64,000 nucleotides of DNA from Candidatus Krumholzibacteriota bacterium (GTDB lineage Bacteria > Krumholzibacteriota > Krumholzibacteriia > Krumholzibacteriales > Krumholzibacteriaceae), in the NCBI GenBank assembly GCA_016932415.1, contig JAFGCX010000026.1, positions 1-64,000 of the forward strand, written 5' to 3'. A program made the translations under genes and the position numbers. The notes below the pieces were generated by a model that saw only the letters and a list, made by a program, of their open reading frames with translations, was not told the origin of the DNA and ran no database searches. Of the stretch, positions 8,912 to 18,688 are shown piece after piece. Positions within the stretch are counted from its first letter, which is position 1, and every line of letters starts with the position of its first letter.

Positions 8912-8987
8912 GGGAGCTTAACTCAGTGGTTAGAGTGCTACCTTCACACGGTAGAAGTCACAGGTTCAAATCCTGTAGTTCCCACCA
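8912..8987 (+). tRNA. tRNA-Val (anticodon CAC)
   Basis: A full cloverleaf of 76 nt with encoded CCA. The acceptor stem is GGGAGCT/AGTTCCC (one G-T pair). The D arm is ACTC/GAGT, the anticodon arm CTACC/GGTAG around TTCACAC, and the T arm ACAGG/CCTGT around TTCAAAT. Anticodon CAC is at 8945-8947 and reads GTG. It stands alone, and the A+T-richer trehalose operon begins about 200 bp downstream. Confidence 0.95.
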
Positions 8988-9135
8988 TTTCGATTCTGCC
9001 TGAGCCATAATCTCACGAATAGATGTTGCGAAATTATCTCTGATCATTTTACGACTGGTTATGCCCGATCACTATCTAATGGGGAGAGGCGCCATACGAG
9101 TCGTCGTACAACAAGGGATAAAGTTTATTAATTGG

Positions 9136-9164
9136 TTGACCATGCCCGCCTGAATAGTTAGACT
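9136..9164 (+). promoter_or_regulatory. Candidate promoter of the trehalose operon
   Basis: TTGACC (9136-9141), a 17-bp spacer and TAGACT (9159-9164). The leader before ATG 9184 would be only about 13 nt, but it still includes GGGAG at 9175-9179. The short leader makes this tentative. Confidence 0.4.
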
Positions 9165-9183
9165 GGTCCTTCCGGGAGTTGAT

Positions 9184-9858
9184 ATGTCGAAGAAAGCGAC
9201 GAAACATCTGCCTTTTGAGATCAGAGATTGCGCGCTCGCAGCGATCGCGACCGGGGAAAAAGCGCAAAATCTAAAAGAACTTAAAGATATAATTGTAGAC
9301 ATAACTCCCGGGTGCATCTATTACCATTTCTGGGGGCAACTGCTTCGGCCCAGATTTGACGATCCCGAATATCATAATGACTTCGCTTCCTGGGCAAGAC
9401 ACGCTCTTCATGACAAGATTCTCGCTGAAAAGCTGGCAGTACTTGATCCGACGGAACTTCCGGATATCGAGATGCTTAGAGCGGAACTGATAGACATCAT
9501 CGAAGAGAGGCTTGATGAAAATGAGCATGTTCCATGGTGCAAGCAGGACCAGCAGTTTCATTTCGTGACTTCTCAGATAGTGATATTCAATACGCGCCGA
9601 GTAATCAAAAAAGCTGAAGAGATGGTATCGATAATCCCCTCATTGACCTCAAGCAGCATATTTTACCATTTTATAGAAGCAAGAAGACGGACATTCGGAA
9701 ATATTGACGATTTCAGCAGTTGGTTGTACGGATTCGATGGCAGGTACCGCGACCTGTGCGACATGTTTGCCAACGTGGATCCCTTTTTCTCGACACTTCC
9801 GGAACTTAAAAAGCAGATCGCGTCTCTCGTAAATAATTATTTCATGGAGAAAAAATGA
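9184..9858 (+). CDS. DUF5752-family protein of the trehalose operon
   Basis: A 224-residue protein without signal peptide or membrane segment. It matches my recollection of DUF5752, a family of unknown function found beside trehalose/sucrose-type glycosyltransferases. Two halves look like an internal duplication: each has a predicted helix, then a Ser/Thr-rich turn and a (I)YYHF / (I)FYHF motif (CIYYHFWGQLLR near residue 43; SIFYHFIEARRRT near residue 160), then an Asp/Phe-Ser/Ala-Trp motif (DFASW, DFSSW). The stop overlaps the start of the TreT-like gene by ATGA, so the two are translationally coupled. A regulatory or scaffolding role for the trehalose enzymes is inferred from position only. 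Confidence 0.72.
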   Translation: MSKKATKHLPFEIRDCALAAIATGEKAQNLKELKDIIVDITPGCIYYHFWGQLLRPRFDDPEYHNDFASWARHALHDKILAEKLAVLDPTELPDIEMLRAELIDIIEERLDENEHVPWCKQDQQFHFVTSQIVIFNTRRVIKKAEEMVSIIPSLTSSSIFYHFIEARRRTFGNIDDFSSWLYGFDGRYRDLCDMFANVDPFFSTLPELKKQIASLVNNYFMEKK

Positions 9859-11099
9859 CCCATACTACCCTCGAAAAGTACGCCGAAATCGTGGGAAATG
9901 ATGTTATCGATCAGTTGCATCAGCTCGTTACTTCCCTGAAAGATATAAAAGTCGTGCATATCAATTCGACCAAAAGTGGTGGTGGAGTGGCTGAGATCCT
10001 GAATAAGCTGATTCCATTGAAAAACGAACTGGGTATTGATGCCAGGTGGGAAGTGATAGAAGGGAATGATGATTTTTTCAAATGTACAAAGAATTTTCAT
10101 AACGCCCTTCAAGGTAATAATGTTGAGATAACCCGCACTCTTCTGGAAGAATACGAAAAGGTGAATTCTGATAATGCTGATAGACTCAGGGATATTCTGA
10201 CGGATGCTGATATCGTTTTTATCCACGATCCACAACCGGCACCCTTACTGAGAAACATACCTAAACGGCGGGGTAAGTGGATCTGGAGGTGTCACATAGA
10301 CGCGAGCCATCCTTATCGGCCGATTTGGAAATACCTGCGGGAGTTTATAAAAGATTATGATGCCAGTATTTTTTCTCTTGCAGCTTTCGCCCAGCCTCTT
10401 CCGCACAAGCAATTTCTCATAGCGCCAAGCATTGATCCGTTAAGTGAAAAAAATATCGATATTGATCTCCCGGAAATTGAAGCGATCGTATCAGCCTTTG
10501 GGATAGATCTTTCCAGACCAATAATGACTCAGGTTTCCAGGTATGATTATTTCAAAGACCCTGTCGGAGTGATCCAGGCCTACAAACTTACAAAAAAGTT
10601 CGTACCTGATCTTCAGCTTGTACTTGCGGGAGGAGAGGCGACGGATGATCCGGAAGGACAGGCAGTGCTTGAAGAAGTAAATATAGCCGCGGAAGGTGAC
10701 AGTGATATTCACATTCTTTTGCTTGCTTCCGATGCTCACAGAACGATCAACGCTCTTCAACGGGCATCAGATATTGTTCTTCAGAAATCAACGAAAGAAG
10801 GTTTCGGCCTGACTGTCACCGAGGCGATGTGGAAAGGAAAACCTGTTATCGGGGGGGATACTGGAGGAATACGCATGCAGGTCGTAAACCATCAAACAGG
10901 TTTTCTCGTCAGCACACCCGAAGGCGCCGCATTGAGGGCGAGATACCTGTTGTTCCACAGGGATCTGCTCGAGGAAATGGGACGAAAGGCAAGAAATTTT
11001 GTTAAGGAGAATTTTCTACTTACACGACATCTAAGGGAATATCTCACAACTATGGTTTCGATACTTCACTCAAAGGGGGATAGGATCGAACTCGAATAA
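9855..11099 (+). CDS. treT: TreT-like trehalose synthase (GT4 glycosyltransferase)
   Basis: A 414-residue GT-B glycosyltransferase of family GT4. The N-terminal strand VVHINSTKSGGGVAEIL is characteristic of the trehalose glycosyltransferring synthase TreT and related trehalose phosphorylases. The C-terminal nucleotide-sugar site has the E-x7-E motif in KEGFGLTVTEAMW followed by GKPVIGGDTGGI. TreT makes trehalose reversibly from NDP-glucose and free glucose. It overlaps the DUF5752 gene by 4 bp and is followed by otsB and otsA, so one operon encodes two chemically different trehalose routes. Donor and acceptor are not proven by sequence. Confidence 0.85.
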   Translation: MTHTTLEKYAEIVGNDVIDQLHQLVTSLKDIKVVHINSTKSGGGVAEILNKLIPLKNELGIDARWEVIEGNDDFFKCTKNFHNALQGNNVEITRTLLEEYEKVNSDNADRLRDILTDADIVFIHDPQPAPLLRNIPKRRGKWIWRCHIDASHPYRPIWKYLREFIKDYDASIFSLAAFAQPLPHKQFLIAPSIDPLSEKNIDIDLPEIEAIVSAFGIDLSRPIMTQVSRYDYFKDPVGVIQAYKLTKKFVPDLQLVLAGGEATDDPEGQAVLEEVNIAAEGDSDIHILLLASDAHRTINALQRASDIVLQKSTKEGFGLTVTEAMWKGKPVIGGDTGGIRMQVVNHQTGFLVSTPEGAALRARYLLFHRDLLEEMGRKARNFVKENFLLTRHLREYLTTMVSILHSKGDRIELE

Positions 11100-11127
11100 T
11101 CCATGTTTTATTCGAGTGTTTGATTTT

Positions 11128-11922
11128 ATGAAAATCCTCAATTCCAAATTCGATCTTGATTTATTCTTCAGGCAACTTTCATCGGCGCCGGATAATCTCC
11201 TCCTTCTGGATTATGACGGAACCCTCGCCCCCTTTACCGAAAAAAGAATGATGGCTCATCCCTATCCAGGAATAGAAAAACTGATTTCAAGAATCATGAA
11301 CGTACAGGCTGGCAGGGTCATTATTATAAGCGGCCGGACTATTGAAGATCTGATGAAACTGTTGAAATTCTCTTCAATGCCTGAACTATGGGGCTGTCAT
11401 GGGTGGGAGAGGATGCTCCCCGGGGGGGAAATGATTTCCCGGGAACCTGATCACGAAGTAACATTGTTTCTGGATAAAGCGTCAGAATGGGCTTGCAGCA
11501 ACAATTTAAAAACCAGGGTTGAGAGAAAACCTGTATCCGTAGCCTTTCACTGGCGTGGTGGAGAATCGGGACTCGAGGATAAAATGACCGAGATTATCAG
11601 TCAAGGTTTGTCAAAGCAGGCAAGCGATGCGGGAATGGAAATGAAACGGTTCGACGGAGGCATCGAATTTATCGTTCCGGGTGTCAACAAAGGTAAGGCG
11701 GTAAAATCAATTCTGGAGAATCATGATGAAAATACTGCAGTAGCGTATCTTGGAGACGACAATACAGATGAGGATGCCTTTTCGGCACTTGAAGAGAGAG
11801 GACTGAGCATTCTGGTTGGACCGGAGCTTCGTCCTACCAGGGCGGATATATGGATTAAACCTCCGGAAGAGCTGTTTTTATTTCTGGAAAAGTGGGCTGA
11901 AACCTGCGGAAAAGTGAAATGA
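11128..11922 (+). CDS. otsB: Trehalose-6-phosphate phosphatase
   Basis: A protein of about 264 residues in the HAD superfamily, trehalose-phosphatase group. Motif I is DYDGTLAPF near the N-terminus with the nucleophile and acid/base Asp. SGR follows in the cap region, and GDDNTDEDAF is motif IV near residues 208-217. It removes phosphate from trehalose-6-phosphate made by the next gene, which it overlaps by ATGA (11919-11922). The start is uncertain: GTG 11116 and ATG 11128 are both possible and neither has a good ribosome-binding site, suggesting coupling from upstream. Confidence 0.92.
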   Translation: MKILNSKFDLDLFFRQLSSAPDNLLLLDYDGTLAPFTEKRMMAHPYPGIEKLISRIMNVQAGRVIIISGRTIEDLMKLLKFSSMPELWGCHGWERMLPGGEMISREPDHEVTLFLDKASEWACSNNLKTRVERKPVSVAFHWRGGESGLEDKMTEIISQGLSKQASDAGMEMKRFDGGIEFIVPGVNKGKAVKSILENHDENTAVAYLGDDNTDEDAFSALEERGLSILVGPELRPTRADIWIKPPEELFLFLEKWAETCGKVK

Positions 11923-13397
11923 ACAGGGAATTCGCGAAAAGACTGGTTATTATCTCGAACCGTCTTCCATTCCTGATTGAAAAGCAAAGGAAGAAGTGGA
12001 AGATAATTCCCGGAACAGGCGGCCTGGTTACGGCCCTGGCGCCGGTACTGAAAGACCGGGGAGGATTATGGATAGGATGGGTTGGTATCGATTCGAGTGA
12101 AGATCTATCCGATTATATTCAGTCATCTGCGAAGACAGCGGGATTTTCGATGCTTCCGGTGGTGCTTTCAAAAGAGGAGATAAATCTTTATTACAAGGGT
12201 TTATCCAACGAAGTGATCTGGCCTCTTTTTCACGATATGCCATCCTTATGTCGTTTCGAGCAAAAATACTGGGATGCTTATGTTAAGGTGAATTCAAGTT
12301 TTGCCTCTGTAATTTCAAAAAATACTTCTCAAGACGATTTCATATGGGTACATGATTACCACCTTATTTGCGTTGCCTCCGAGCTCAGGAAACTTGGAGT
12401 GAATTCCAGGGTCGGGTTCTTTCTTCATATTCCCTTTCCATCACTGGATATTTTTATAAAACTGCCGTGGCGATCGGAGTTTTTAAAAGCGTTGCTCGAT
12501 TATGACCTGCTTGGATTCCAGACTGCCCGCGACCGGAAAAATTTCATCCAATGTCTACAGATGTTTGTTAAAGATGCCAGGGTGCATGGGAAGGGGCAGG
12601 TAGTTTTTGTCAACTTTGAGGGCAGGGAAATCCGGCTCGGATATTTCCCGATAAGTATCGATTACAGGGAATTTAACAGAATTGCCAGCAGTAAGCATGT
12701 TGCTGACGCGGCCTGGTTTATTCACGAGCATATTCCGGATCGCAAGATAGTACTCGGTGTTGACCGTCTTGACTATTCGAAGGGAATTCTGAACAGGTTC
12801 AAGGCTTTCAGCAGACTTCTTGAGAAATATCCCGAAATGATGAAGAAAGTCACCCTGTTCCAGATTGTCGTACCCAGCCGGAGGGATATTCCGGAATATG
12901 AAGACCTGAAAAAAGAGATTGAGCGTCTCGTTGGTGAAATAAACGGTAAGTACACAACGTCGGGATGGATTCCGATTCATTATACTTTCAGTTCGTTAAA
13001 CCAGAGAGACCTTTTGGCCAAATACCGGTCATCGGAAATAGCACTGGTAACTCCATTGAAAGACGGCATGAATCTCGTCGCTAAGGAATATTGCGCCTCC
13101 AACATTGAAAAGACCGGAGTGCTTATATTGAGTGAATTCGCTGGAGCAGCAGCCCAGTTGCACAAAGGGGCTCTCCTGGTCAATCCTTATGATATCGAAG
13201 AGATTGCTGATGCAATTTACGCGGCCTGCAAGATGCCGGAAAGAGAAATCAGAACAAGGATGACAACAATGCAGAAATCGATCGAAAAGCAGGATATTTA
13301 TTGGTGGGTAAACTCATACCTCCAGGCGGCAATATCGAGTGACCTTGAAGATTTTCCCAGCATCGAAGATTATGATCCCAATATGAAATTATTCTGA
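11919..13397 (+). CDS. otsA: Trehalose-6-phosphate synthase (GT20)
   Basis: A 492-residue GT20 enzyme that joins UDP- or GDP-glucose to glucose-6-phosphate. Family motifs in order are [41 protein letters not shown] and [13 protein letters not shown], the last forming the donor-phosphate site. It is the last gene of the DUF5752-treT-otsB-otsA operon. A glucosylglycerol-phosphate synthase is the nearest alternative, but pairing with otsB supports trehalose. Base composition is clearly A+T-richer than the genes on either side of the operon. Confidence 0.94.
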   Translation: MNREFAKRLVIISNRLPFLIEKQRKKWKIIPGTGGLVTALAPVLKDRGGLWIGWVGIDSSEDLSDYIQSSAKTAGFSMLPVVLSKEEINLYYKGLSNEVIWPLFHDMPSLCRFEQKYWDAYVKVNSSFASVISKNTSQDDFIWVHDYHLICVASELRKLGVNSRVGFFLHIPFPSLDIFIKLPWRSEFLKALLDYDLLGFQTARDRKNFIQCLQMFVKDARVHGKGQVVFVNFEGREIRLGYFPISIDYREFNRIASSKHVADAAWFIHEHIPDRKIVLGVDRLDYSKGILNRFKAFSRLLEKYPEMMKKVTLFQIVVPSRRDIPEYEDLKKEIERLVGEINGKYTTSGWIPIHYTFSSLNQRDLLAKYRSSEIALVTPLKDGMNLVAKEYCASNIEKTGVLILSEFAGAAAQLHKGALLVNPYDIEEIADAIYAACKMPEREIRTRMTTMQKSIEKQDIYWWVNSYLQAAISSDLEDFPSIEDYDPNMKLF

Positions 13398-13494
13398 TTC
13401 TTCGCAAAGGAGAGCGCTGACCCGAAGTAACCATTATCTTTATTCCGACGGGAAAGCCTGTCGATAGAGATCTCTCCCGAATACCCTTAATGTT

Positions 13495-14982
13495 CTATTT
13501 CATCATCATCGGCTGAAAGACCAGCCTGAAGTGCTGTCCGTAGACGGCCAGGGTGATCGCAAGGGGAAAGAGCCTCGGTTTTCTGACCAGCGACCAGGCG
13601 AAGAGTTTCCAGTAGTCCATCCTGCTGCTGTCGATCATTCCAAGTTTGAATATAGATTTGATGAGAGCGAGGACGTCCCTGGATCTGAAGCTGGCAGCCT
13701 GTCCCTTCGCTGGTTCGAAATCCCTTAGAAAGTTCCTGACTCTGCGGTAATAAGGTTTCGCAGAGTATATATCGTTGATTATCTTTCTGTACCCCTCGAT
13801 AAGCTTCTGCTTGTCCATCTTTGGAGTGAAATTCATCGTCAGATCTGTATTATTCCCCGAGATCTCTTCAATCAGCCGGCCTTCATCCTTCAGCCGGTTA
13901 TAGAGTTTCGTCCCGCGCGGGGCGTTAAGGAGCCCTACCATCGCCGTAACGATACTGCTTTCTCTTATAAATTCGCTGAGACGATCGAATATCGATGAGG
14001 GATCGTTGTCGAAACCTACGATAAACCCGCCAAGGACTTCAAGGCCTGCGCTCTGTATCTTCTTAATGCTGGCGATCAGGTCGCGGCCCCTGTTCTGCAC
14101 CTTGTTGCATTCCTTCAGGCTCTCGTCGTTGGGGCTTTCTACTCCGACGAATACCGAATTGAATCCGGCCTGGGACATCATCGACATCAGCTCGTCGTCG
14201 TCGGCCAGGTCGATCGAAGTCTCGGTAGTGAGATAGTATGGATATTTCCTCTTTTTCTGCCACGATATCATCGCCGGCAGGACATCTTTCTTGAGTTTTC
14301 CCCTGTTGCCGATAAAGTTGTCATCGACAAAGAATACTCCTCCGCGCCATTTGCGCTGATAGAGCTCCTCCATCTCGGCGATTATGCTTTCGCTGCTCTT
14401 GGTCCTGACCTTGCGGCCGAAGAGGACCGAGATATCGCAGAACTCGCAGTCGAAAGGACACCCTCTCGAGTATTGGACGCTCATCGACATATAATCCTTC
14501 ATCCTGATGAGATCCCAGTCGGGCATCGGAGTGAGCGACATATCGGGGCGTTCATCGGCATTATAGATATGTTTCGGTTCTCCCCTCTCGAGATCGGCGA
14601 TAAAAAGCGGAAGGGTGATCTCCGCCTCGTCGAGCACTAAATAGTCGACGTTATCGAACTCGTCGTGCGACGCGGTGAACAATGGGCCTCCGGCCACGAT
14701 CTTCTTGCCCCGGTTCACGCACCGGCCGATGATCTCGATGGCCGAATCCTTCTGTATAGACATCGCCCCGATGAATACGAGATCTGCCCATTCGATCTCT
14801 TTATCGGAGAGTTTTTTAACGGATAGATCGACGAGCCGCCTCTCCCAGCTTTCAGGGAGCAGCGACGAAACAGTGAGAAGTCCCAGGGGGGGATGAGTTG
14901 ATTTTTTATTAACGAATTTCAGCGCGTGTATAAAGCTCCAGAAGGTGTCAGGGAATCCTGGCGCTATGAGTAATATCTTCAA
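13495..14982 (-). CDS. B12-binding radical SAM protein, HpnP-like (DUF4070)
   Basis: A 495-residue enzyme with an N-terminal cobalamin-binding domain (about 1-140), a radical SAM barrel whose [4Fe-4S] cysteines are Cys175, Cys179 and Cys182 in GCPFDCEFC, and a C-terminal DUF4070-type extension. The order and motifs (SMSVQYSRGC, VDDNFIGN, GGFIVGFD) closely follow the hopanoid C-2 methylase HpnP and its relatives, which methylate unreactive carbons. No squalene/hopene cyclase or other hpn gene is in the window, so the substrate is unknown. The start is TTG 14982 with AAGGAG 7-8 nt upstream. Confidence 0.85.
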   Translation of the reverse strand: MKILLIAPGFPDTFWSFIHALKFVNKKSTHPPLGLLTVSSLLPESWERRLVDLSVKKLSDKEIEWADLVFIGAMSIQKDSAIEIIGRCVNRGKKIVAGGPLFTASHDEFDNVDYLVLDEAEITLPLFIADLERGEPKHIYNADERPDMSLTPMPDWDLIRMKDYMSMSVQYSRGCPFDCEFCDISVLFGRKVRTKSSESIIAEMEELYQRKWRGGVFFVDDNFIGNRGKLKKDVLPAMISWQKKRKYPYYLTTETSIDLADDDELMSMMSQAGFNSVFVGVESPNDESLKECNKVQNRGRDLIASIKKIQSAGLEVLGGFIVGFDNDPSSIFDRLSEFIRESSIVTAMVGLLNAPRGTKLYNRLKDEGRLIEEISGNNTDLTMNFTPKMDKQKLIEGYRKIINDIYSAKPYYRRVRNFLRDFEPAKGQAASFRSRDVLALIKSIFKLGMIDSSRMDYWKLFAWSLVRKPRLFPLAITLAVYGQHFRLVFQPMMMK

Positions 14983-15286
14983 TGTAGTCTCCTTGCCGGA
15001 ATATATCCGGGTCTCTGCCCAGGACCATGTTCCTATTCCGAGAAGGTTCCGGCGGTTCCGGCAACGGCAATGGAAAGTGGAGAAAGGCTATTTATAATAT
15101 AGCTCTGATCGTTGTTTCTTGCAAGGTATATCAAATGTCATAAGAGTTTCCAGGTTGACGCTCAGGCACATGGAACGGTCATTTGGAGACAGGGAAAATG
15201 AGATCGATTATCCGCCGATCAGCGGAGAGTTGGATCTTTGAAGTTGTGGTTGTAATCAACGGAATGTTTAAAGTAAAATCACACCC
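14983..15286. other. Intergenic region between divergent radical SAM and symporter genes
   Basis: No gene, repeat or clear terminator was seen in these about 300 bp. It must hold two divergent promoters, but no site with both good -35 and -10 boxes stood out. A small hairpin TCCGC/GCGGA lies near 15208-15224. Confidence 0.4.
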
Positions 15287-16780
15287 ATGTATGGAAAGAG
15301 GCAGAAAACAGGGTTTTTCGCGGGTCCTGCCGCCATGATACTGCTGCTTCTTTTCGCGCGCCCCGGGGGGATGAGTCCCGAAGCGCTGAAAGTCGCGTCT
15401 GTAGTTATTTTGATGGCTATATGGTGGATAACCGAAGCTGTCCCGCTTGCCGCTACGGCCCTGCTTCCCGTCGCTCTGTTTCCCGCTCTCGGTATCATGA
15501 AAGCTTCTGAGGCGACATCTCCTTACGCGAATCACCTTATATTCCTTTTCCTGGGCGGATTCTTTATCGCCGTCACGATGGAAAAATGGAATCTTCACAA
15601 AAGGATCGCCCTTTACACGATAAGGGTTGTCGGCACCAGTCCCGCCAGGATAATCCTGGGATTCATGGTAGCTTCGGCATTTCTTTCGATGTGGATAAGC
15701 AATACGGCGACGACGATGATGATGGTCCCGATAGGTCTTGCCGTTATCGCCCAGGCGGCGGAGAATATCCAGGCAGAGGGAATAAAAGGCATTGATACCT
15801 CACCGACAAGATTCCGGTTCGGTACTTCGCTGATGCTGGGAATCGCCTACGCCTCCTCGATCGGAGGAGTGGGGACGCTGATCGGGACCCCTCCCAACGT
15901 ATTTCTCGCCGGGTTCGTCGAAAACACCTGGGGAGTGCAGATAAGTTTTCTGCAGTGGATGACCCTTGGCGTACCGCTTGCGATCATTATGGTAATTCTC
16001 ACGTGGGTATACCTGACAAAGATCGTTTTTCCGCTGGAGATGAAGGAAATACCAGGCGGAAAGCCTTTTATAGACGCCGAGATCGCCAGGCTCGGGAGGA
16101 TGAGCGGAGCGGAAGGGAAGATCCTCTTAGTCTTTCTGCTTGTCGCGGCGTCCTGGATAGCGAGGGGATTCGTAAAAACCGGATTCTTCCATTCGATCTC
16201 CGATTCTACGATTGCCGTCATAGGGGCTCTTCTGCTCTTCGTCATACCGGCCGATTTCAGGAGGGGAGATTTTCTGCTCGACTGGAAGACGGCGCTGAAG
16301 GTCCCATGGGGAGTGATCATCCTGTTTGGCGGGGGGCTTTCACTGGCGAACGGATTCAAGGTCAGCGGGCTGGACAGGTGGATAGGAGGCCAGCTTGTGA
16401 TTCTTGATAGCTCGAACTATATTCTTCTGATATCGATTATAGTTCTTGTCACGGTATTCCTTACCGAGATCACTTCCAATACCGCTACCTCGGCGATGCT
16501 CATTCCTATCGTGGCCAGTATCGCGGTGGCGATGTCGATCCATCCTTACGGGCCTATAATTGCTGTGGGGATATCGGCGTCCTACGCCTTCATGCTGCCC
16601 GTTGCCACCCCTCCGAACGCCATCGTTTTCGGCAGCAGGCAGGTGACGGTGCCCCAGATGGCCAGAGCCGGATTTTTCCTGAATATTCTCAGCTGGATCA
16701 TCATAACCCTCTTTATAACTTTCATCCTGCCTGTCTTATGGAAGATCGATCTTTCGACGCTCCCCGCGTGGGGAAAATGA
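15287..16780 (+). CDS. DASS/SLC13-family sodium-coupled anion symporter
   Basis: A 497-residue inner-membrane protein with about a dozen hydrophobic segments. Both SNT substrate/sodium motifs of the divalent anion:Na+ symporter family are present (SNTATTMMM near residue 144 and SNTATSAML near residue 398). Each is paired with a Pro-Pro-Asn loop (GTPPN, ATPPN), as in the dicarboxylate transporter VcINDY. Likely substrates are C4-dicarboxylates, citrate, sulfate or phosphate; sequence alone does not decide. The phosphate transporter gene next to it is convergent and separately transcribed. Confidence 0.9.
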   Translation: MYGKRQKTGFFAGPAAMILLLLFARPGGMSPEALKVASVVILMAIWWITEAVPLAATALLPVALFPALGIMKASEATSPYANHLIFLFLGGFFIAVTMEKWNLHKRIALYTIRVVGTSPARIILGFMVASAFLSMWISNTATTMMMVPIGLAVIAQAAENIQAEGIKGIDTSPTRFRFGTSLMLGIAYASSIGGVGTLIGTPPNVFLAGFVENTWGVQISFLQWMTLGVPLAIIMVILTWVYLTKIVFPLEMKEIPGGKPFIDAEIARLGRMSGAEGKILLVFLLVAASWIARGFVKTGFFHSISDSTIAVIGALLLFVIPADFRRGDFLLDWKTALKVPWGVIILFGGGLSLANGFKVSGLDRWIGGQLVILDSSNYILLISIIVLVTVFLTEITSNTATSAMLIPIVASIAVAMSIHPYGPIIAVGISASYAFMLPVATPPNAIVFGSRQVTVPQMARAGFFLNILSWIIITLFITFILPVLWKIDLSTLPAWGK

Positions 16781-16811
16781 CAGAAGTTTTATGAAGAGGC
16801 GCGATTGTCAA

Positions 16812-18452
16812 TTATTTCTCGCCGGCGATCACTTCCGCGATATTAAGCGCGTGGTCTTTTATCCGCCGATATGCGCTCAGAATGTCCATGAATACGAGAC
16901 TGGCAAGAGGTTTTGTCTCCCTGTTCTCAAGGCGAAGAAGATGGCTAGACCTGTAGTGCTTCACCCGGTGGGTTATAGCGTCCCCCTGGCTGAGAGCACG
17001 GGAAAGGATCCCCTTGTCTCGATTCTTTACAGCCTCATGGATCATCTGAGTATATTCCGAGACCATATCGTGGAGTTGCATCAGCTCTTCGACACCTTTT
17101 TCGGCAAAAACAAGCCCCTCGTTTCTCATCCGGCAGCGAAGTTTTAAGATCGCTGTTATATAATCGCTTATCGATTCAAATTCGTCTGCCACACGAAGCT
17201 GCATGTGAGCTTCCTTGGTCACATCATGGCTGAGGGTCCCTGTCATCATCTTGCTTATGAATTCGACGATCTCTTTCTGGATCAGGTCGAACATCTTTTC
17301 TCTATGAAACAGCTTTTTTTCAAGCGATTTGTCCCCATCGTTGTTTTCAATCGATACGCGAAGCCATCCCATCATCTTCTGTACGCCTTCTCCCATCAGT
17401 ACTATTTCGCTGAAGGACTGCTGGATGCCTATCATGGGGGTGTCGTATATCCTGACATCGAGATAAGTCAGATGGTGCTTTTCCGTGTGGAGCTTAGAGG
17501 GCGCCAGGAACTCTATGAATCTAGTGAACGGATCTATAAGGGGCATGAACAGGGCGACAATAAAGATATTGAATCCGGTATGCGCGAAGGCTATCCTTGT
17601 CGCGATTGCCAGGTGCTCCGGGACAATAAATTTCAACAGCCCGATATATTTAAAGAAAAACGGTATCATGATAGAGACACCGATGGTTTTGATCAGAATA
17701 TGGGCATAGGTTGTCCGTTTGGCGTTGGTGATCGCTCCGAGAGAAGCAAGAAACGCGGTAACAGTCGTTCCGATATTTTCCCCGAGAACGAGGGCGACGG
17801 CAGTCTCGTACCCTATAACTCCGGTTCTGGCCAGGGTGATCGTTATCGCTACGGTGGCTGAAGATGACTGAATGACCGCTGTAATGAAAGCTCCGACAAG
17901 CACGCATTTTATCACTCCGACGATCCCTCTCGGTTCGAATCGGGAAAAGAGGGAGATGAATTCAGGATTGTCCCGGAGAGGCATGAAGCCATCCTTCATG
18001 ATCGTAAGGCCAAAGAAGACCATCCCGAGACCGAGAGTTATCATCGCGACATAACGGACCCTTTCATTCTTGGAAAACAGGTAGAAAAACGCGGAGAATC
18101 CCAGGATCGGCAGACCATACTCGACGATTTTCAAAGCGACAAGCCATGCTGTTATCGTCGTCCCGATATCTGCGCCGAGGATGACCCCGATCGCCTGCCT
18201 GAGCGACATCACTCCGGCATTTACCATACCGACGATCATAACAGTCGTGACCGAACTTGATTGTATAAGAGAAGTTATAGTCGCTCCCACACCGCAGGCG
18301 ACAATTCTGTTATCGGTAACGGCATTTATAAGCTTGCGCAGGCGATTCCCCGCTACCGCCTGCATTCCCTCTGACAGGAGTTTCATGCCTACGAGGAAGA
18401 GTCCAAGCCCTCCGATAGTCCCGATGATGATTTTGAGATAATCAACGCTCAT
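16812..18452 (-). CDS. Na+/phosphate cotransporter with PhoU-like tail (NptA/YjbB family)
   Basis: A 546-residue protein. The membrane domain (about 1-320) holds the internal duplication typical of type II Na/Pi cotransporters, with two QSSS motifs (SLIQSSSVTT and AVIQSSSATV) that form the substrate site in the family. The C-terminal part (about 345-546) is helical and PhoU-like, with a HREKMFDLIQKEI helix and charged repeats, probably sensing or gating. It lies on the inner membrane and moves phosphate with Na+. It is convergent with the DASS symporter gene. Confidence 0.92.
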   Translation of the reverse strand: MSVDYLKIIIGTIGGLGLFLVGMKLLSEGMQAVAGNRLRKLINAVTDNRIVACGVGATITSLIQSSSVTTVMIVGMVNAGVMSLRQAIGVILGADIGTTITAWLVALKIVEYGLPILGFSAFFYLFSKNERVRYVAMITLGLGMVFFGLTIMKDGFMPLRDNPEFISLFSRFEPRGIVGVIKCVLVGAFITAVIQSSSATVAITITLARTGVIGYETAVALVLGENIGTTVTAFLASLGAITNAKRTTYAHILIKTIGVSIMIPFFFKYIGLLKFIVPEHLAIATRIAFAHTGFNIFIVALFMPLIDPFTRFIEFLAPSKLHTEKHHLTYLDVRIYDTPMIGIQQSFSEIVLMGEGVQKMMGWLRVSIENNDGDKSLEKKLFHREKMFDLIQKEIVEFISKMMTGTLSHDVTKEAHMQLRVADEFESISDYITAILKLRCRMRNEGLVFAEKGVEELMQLHDMVSEYTQMIHEAVKNRDKGILSRALSQGDAITHRVKHYRSSHLLRLENRETKPLASLVFMDILSAYRRIKDHALNIAEVIAGEK

Positions 18453-18688
18453 TGAATGCCTTGTTCAAGCTTGAATATACCACAGCGTGTGAAGGATAAT
18501 CTGAAAACCTTATAATGTCACCTGGAAAACGAAAAGAATTTACCCATGCGGACTTTTTTTGATCAAGGTATATATGGAAATCCAGCGAGTAAATATTGAA
18601 TAATCCGCAACGGCAGGTGTAATATTACTGTAATTCGCTATATAGAATGGAGATATGGCTAAGTGTATTTTCAAGAGAGGCAAATGAA

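Noticed and set aside
8912-13400. Integrative element inserted at tRNA-Val
   Set aside because: No integrase, no transposase and no copy of the tRNA 3' end at the far side; only the composition shift remains as evidence.
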